This document shows positions 18,263 to 26,567 of a stretch of DNA of 26,567 bases, in pieces. The position numbers and the translations under genes were made by a program. The DNA lies in the NCBI RefSeq assembly GCF_000090795.2, contig NW_003547162.1:1-26567 (forward strand), in the 5' to 3' direction. The notes beneath the pieces are model-generated. The model saw only the letters and a list, made by a program, of their open reading frames with translations, did not search any database and had not been told where the DNA came from. Position 1 is the stretch's first letter. Every line of letters begins with the position of its first letter. The DNA comes from Amphimedon queenslandica (taxonomy: Eukaryota; Porifera; Demospongiae; Haplosclerida; Niphatidae).

Positions 18263-18380
18263 TTCAGCTGAGAAAATGTCGAGAAAATGAGAAAAATGCA
18301 ACTGAATTGATGTTACCCAGCTTTTATACATTCATGCGATATGCCTGCAGGCGAGCCCCGCCTACTCACTGCACTGCAAG
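18263..18380. promoter_or_regulatory. 118-bp divergent promoter, espin-like / PfkB-SIS
   Basis: The two start codons are only 118 bp apart. On the minus strand TATAAAAG at 18328-18321 sits about 60 nt before the espin-like ATG. On the plus strand CCCCGCCTACTCA (18356-18368) lies just before the PfkB-SIS ATG and matches motifs in two other divergent promoters of the window. Confidence 0.6.
18321..18328 (-). promoter_or_regulatory. TATA box, espin-like gene
   Basis: TATAAAAG on the minus strand, the consensus form. A start about 30 nt downstream would fall near 18290 and leave a leader of about 28 nt before ATG 18262. Confidence 0.55.
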
Positions 18381-24333
<5,953 letters not shown>

Positions 24334-24544
24334 ATGACTGCATAACTACTAACAATTTAACGCCCACACACTTAACGAGTAATGCTGCCGCTGCTGCTGT
24401 TTATAATTGATTATAATTTAATGTGGAAATAAGTATGATCACTTCTGATGCATTTTAAAATGAAACAGGTGCATATAGATGTGAGAGGTTAGGTGTTTAA
24501 TTAAATTAACAATAAGTGATATCCATTTTATTTAGTGAGTGACT
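24334..24544. other. convergent 3' gap PfkB-SIS / CEP131
   Basis: 211 bp between the opposing stop codons. It is AT-rich with a TGCTGCCGCTGCTGCTG patch near 24383-24399, and no coding signal. Confidence 0.5.
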
Positions 24545-24891
24545 TCATCTTTTCAATAATTCCTTTCGTTGCTGCTCCAGTAACATTTCTAAGTGATCTG
24601 CCCTCTTGAGTGCCGCCTATGACAGAATGATTATAATTTATTATTAAATAATACAGCCATTTCTGTTAATATTTCTGTTCTTTACCTGATGCTGTGTTCT
24701 AAGTGATTTTAGATTCTCTTCTTTCTTAGCTAGAGCCTGTTTGACCCGATCATGTAGCTCAGCTAGTTCCCTCTCCTTTCCTCTTTGAAGTCTCTCTAAC
24801 TCTAATTTGTGCTTCGCCTGTAACTCACTTAACTCTAACTTGAACTGCCTATTCTCTTCTTCAATTGATATTAGTCTAAAAGAAGAAGAGT

Positions 24892-24933
<42 letters not shown>

Positions 24934-26567
24934 AGGGAGGAAGAGGGAGAGTAGGACAGTGAGATGGTAAGCATATCTCAATGTGTTTGAGTCTCTCCTT
25001 GCCTCTCTGCAAATTCTTGTCTGACTATGTCAGCAAATTGGTCTCGTTCACGGGTCAGTCTAGATGCTGTTTGACTGATCTCTGCTACTTCTTCTTCCTT
25101 TAGTCGGAGGTGAGAGCGTAGTTTGACCACTTCACCTTCCAAATCTGATAACTGGCTCTGGAAATAAGGAGAGGATTACAAGGGGAGTAGACCCGGTTGC
25201 ATAATCTGACCAATCACATGTACTGTATGCACAGTTTGGCCAAAAATGAAAAGTAGAGAATTCTCTATTTTTATAATAATTTCTGATGCATATACATGTA
25301 CTTATGTTGCGTAGAAAGTTTGAGCCAATTCTGATCAAATTTGGATTTTTTACAAATTTTTAAATTTGTTCAAAAATCGGGTAAAAGTCCCTGTACTATA
25401 GTACAGGGACTTTGGCCAAATTTCATCAAAAATGAAAAGTAGAGAATTCTTGGTTTTTATTACATTTTCTGATGCATATACATGTACTTATGTTGCGCAG
25501 AAAGTTTGAGCTGATTCCAATCAAAATTAGATTTTTTATGATTTTTTAAAGTTACTCAAAAACCGGGTAAAAGTCCCTGTACTATAGTACAGGGACTTTG
25601 GCCAAATTTCACCAAAAATGAAAACTAGAAAATTCTCAATTTTTATGATATTTTCTGATGCATATACATGTACTTATGTTGTGTAGAAAGTTTGAGCCAA
25701 TTTTGATCAAATTTGGATTTTTAACGAATTTTTTAAGTTGTTCAAAAATTGGGTTATAGTACAGGAACTTTGGCCAAATTTCGCCAAAAATGAAAAGTAG
25801 AGAATTCTCAATTTTTATGATATTTTCTGATACATATACATGTACTTATGTTGCACAGAAAGTTTTAGCTGATTCCGATCAAAATTAGATTTTTTACAAA
25901 TTTTTTAAAGTTTTAAAAACCGGGTAAAAGTCCCTGTACTATAGTACAGGGACTTTGGCCAAATTTCGCCAAAAATGAAAACTAGAAAATTCTACATTTT
26001 TATAATGTTTTCTGATGCATATACATGTACTTATGTTGCATAGAAAGTTTGAGCTGATTCGAATCAAAATTAGATTTTTTATGATTTTTTAAAGTTACTT
26101 AAAACATATAATATATACATGTACTTACTTTCATTGTGTTAAATTTTTGAAGAGTATTCTTTTCTGATCTCTCAACTTCTCGTAATTCAGTCTCATATTT
26201 CTCTCGTATTCTCCTACACAAAAATACATTAATAAATCATATTACATGTATATATACCTAAAATAATAATAATAATAATAAATCTCACTTTATTCTTGAT
26301 TCTGCTCCTCTCTCAGTCTCATCTCTAGCAGTCGCTGTCTCCTTTTCTAACTTTTGAATAACAGTCTCTATCTCCATGTCCCTCTCTCTTCTCAATCTTT
26401 CTCTCATCTCTCTCTCCCTCGTCATTAGAACCGCCTCCTGCTTCTTGAGGTAATTCTCTTCCCACATTTGGCGCTCAATTTTCATCCTTTCCTGAAGCTC
26501 CTTAAATTCAGTTTAAGACACAATAATAATAATGATAATGGACACACATAGTCTTCTTACTGAATGT
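24545..26567 (-). CDS. CEP131: CEP131 (AZI1), C-terminal part
   Basis: CEP131 is a coiled-coil protein of centriolar satellites needed for ciliogenesis. Only the 3' end is in the window; the gene continues past the right edge. Exons (minus): 26567-26561 (partial), 26500-26289, 26213-26129, 25157-25003, 24875-24686, 24616-24545, about 240 residues. Almost everything is charged coiled coil. Family landmarks in order are WEENYLKKQEAVLMTREREM, RLRRERDMEIETVIQKLEKE, RGAESRIKRIREKYETEL, FADIVRQEFAERLIS, LHDRVKQALAKKEENLKSLR and the C-terminus AALKRADHLEMLLEQQRKEL. This ordered match to vertebrate CEP131 makes the call firm. The exon ending 25003 uses a GC donor (AG-GCAAGG). The intron 25158-26128 is filled with 187-bp repeats. 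Confidence 0.93.
25218..26100 (+). repeat. 187-bp palindromic repeat array in CEP131 intron
   Basis: Nearly five tandem units. Perfect 30-nt palindromes (half-site AAAGTCCCTGTACTA) are at 25384-25413, 25570-25599 and 25927-25956. A half-deleted one is near 25755. The core (CTGATGCATATACATGTACT, GAAAGTTTGAGC) recurs five times. The array is on the plus strand, antisense to CEP131, and fills most of a 971-nt intron. Confidence 0.95.

Noticed and set aside
18259..18331. Upstream in-frame ATG at 18331 as start of the espin-like protein
   Set aside because: That ATG overlaps the TATAAAAG box, so the transcript most likely begins downstream; ATG 18262 is the better start.

Overview
The window reads as nuclear DNA of an early-branching animal with a very compact genome. 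It is AT-rich, carries nine multi-exon protein genes in 26.6 kb, and most introns are about 50-110 nt with GT-AG ends. The gene set is animal (RNPS1, ALG1, TAMM41, DMC1, Rho GDI, HAGH, an espin-like ankyrin protein, CEP131). Style and protein divergence fit a demosponge such as Amphimedon; that placement is my inference, not a database result. I rebuilt every gene by hand by joining exons so that phases close. All complete coding sums are multiples of three and give lengths close to the animal families as I recall them.

Layout, left to right: RNPS1 (-, 575-2263) is head to head with ALG1 (+, 2445-6279). TAMM41 (+, 6481-7851) converges on DMC1 (-, 7931-10171), with only 79 bp between the stop codons. 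DMC1 is head to head with a Rho GDI gene (+, 10514-12244), followed by glyoxalase II/HAGH (+, 12470-15772). HAGH converges on an espin-like ankyrin gene (-, 16506-18262), which shares a 118-bp divergent promoter with a PfkB sugar kinase-SIS phosphosugar isomerase fusion gene (+, 18381-24333). That gene converges on CEP131 (-, 24545 to beyond the right edge).

The genes are not one pathway. They cover exon-junction splicing control, N-glycan assembly, cardiolipin precursor synthesis, meiotic recombination, Rho GTPase control, methylglyoxal detoxification, actin-bundle or signalling scaffolding, sugar-phosphate metabolism and centriolar satellites.

The most unusual gene is the kinase-isomerase fusion: a complete PfkB domain and a KpsF/KdsD-like SIS domain in one 568-residue protein with 18 exons. 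Other notable points are a 10-nt microexon in DMC1, three GC-AG introns, an RNPS1 start codon split by an intron, and a 5' exon that gives HAGH a mitochondrial-type leader.

Noncoding space is dominated by two related tandem repeat families (about 187 bp with a 30-38 nt perfect palindrome, and 177 bp) that share a core but lie in opposite orientation to their host genes. There are also two copies of a small MITE-like element and several micro- and minisatellites. I saw no tRNA, rRNA, CRISPR or viral genes.
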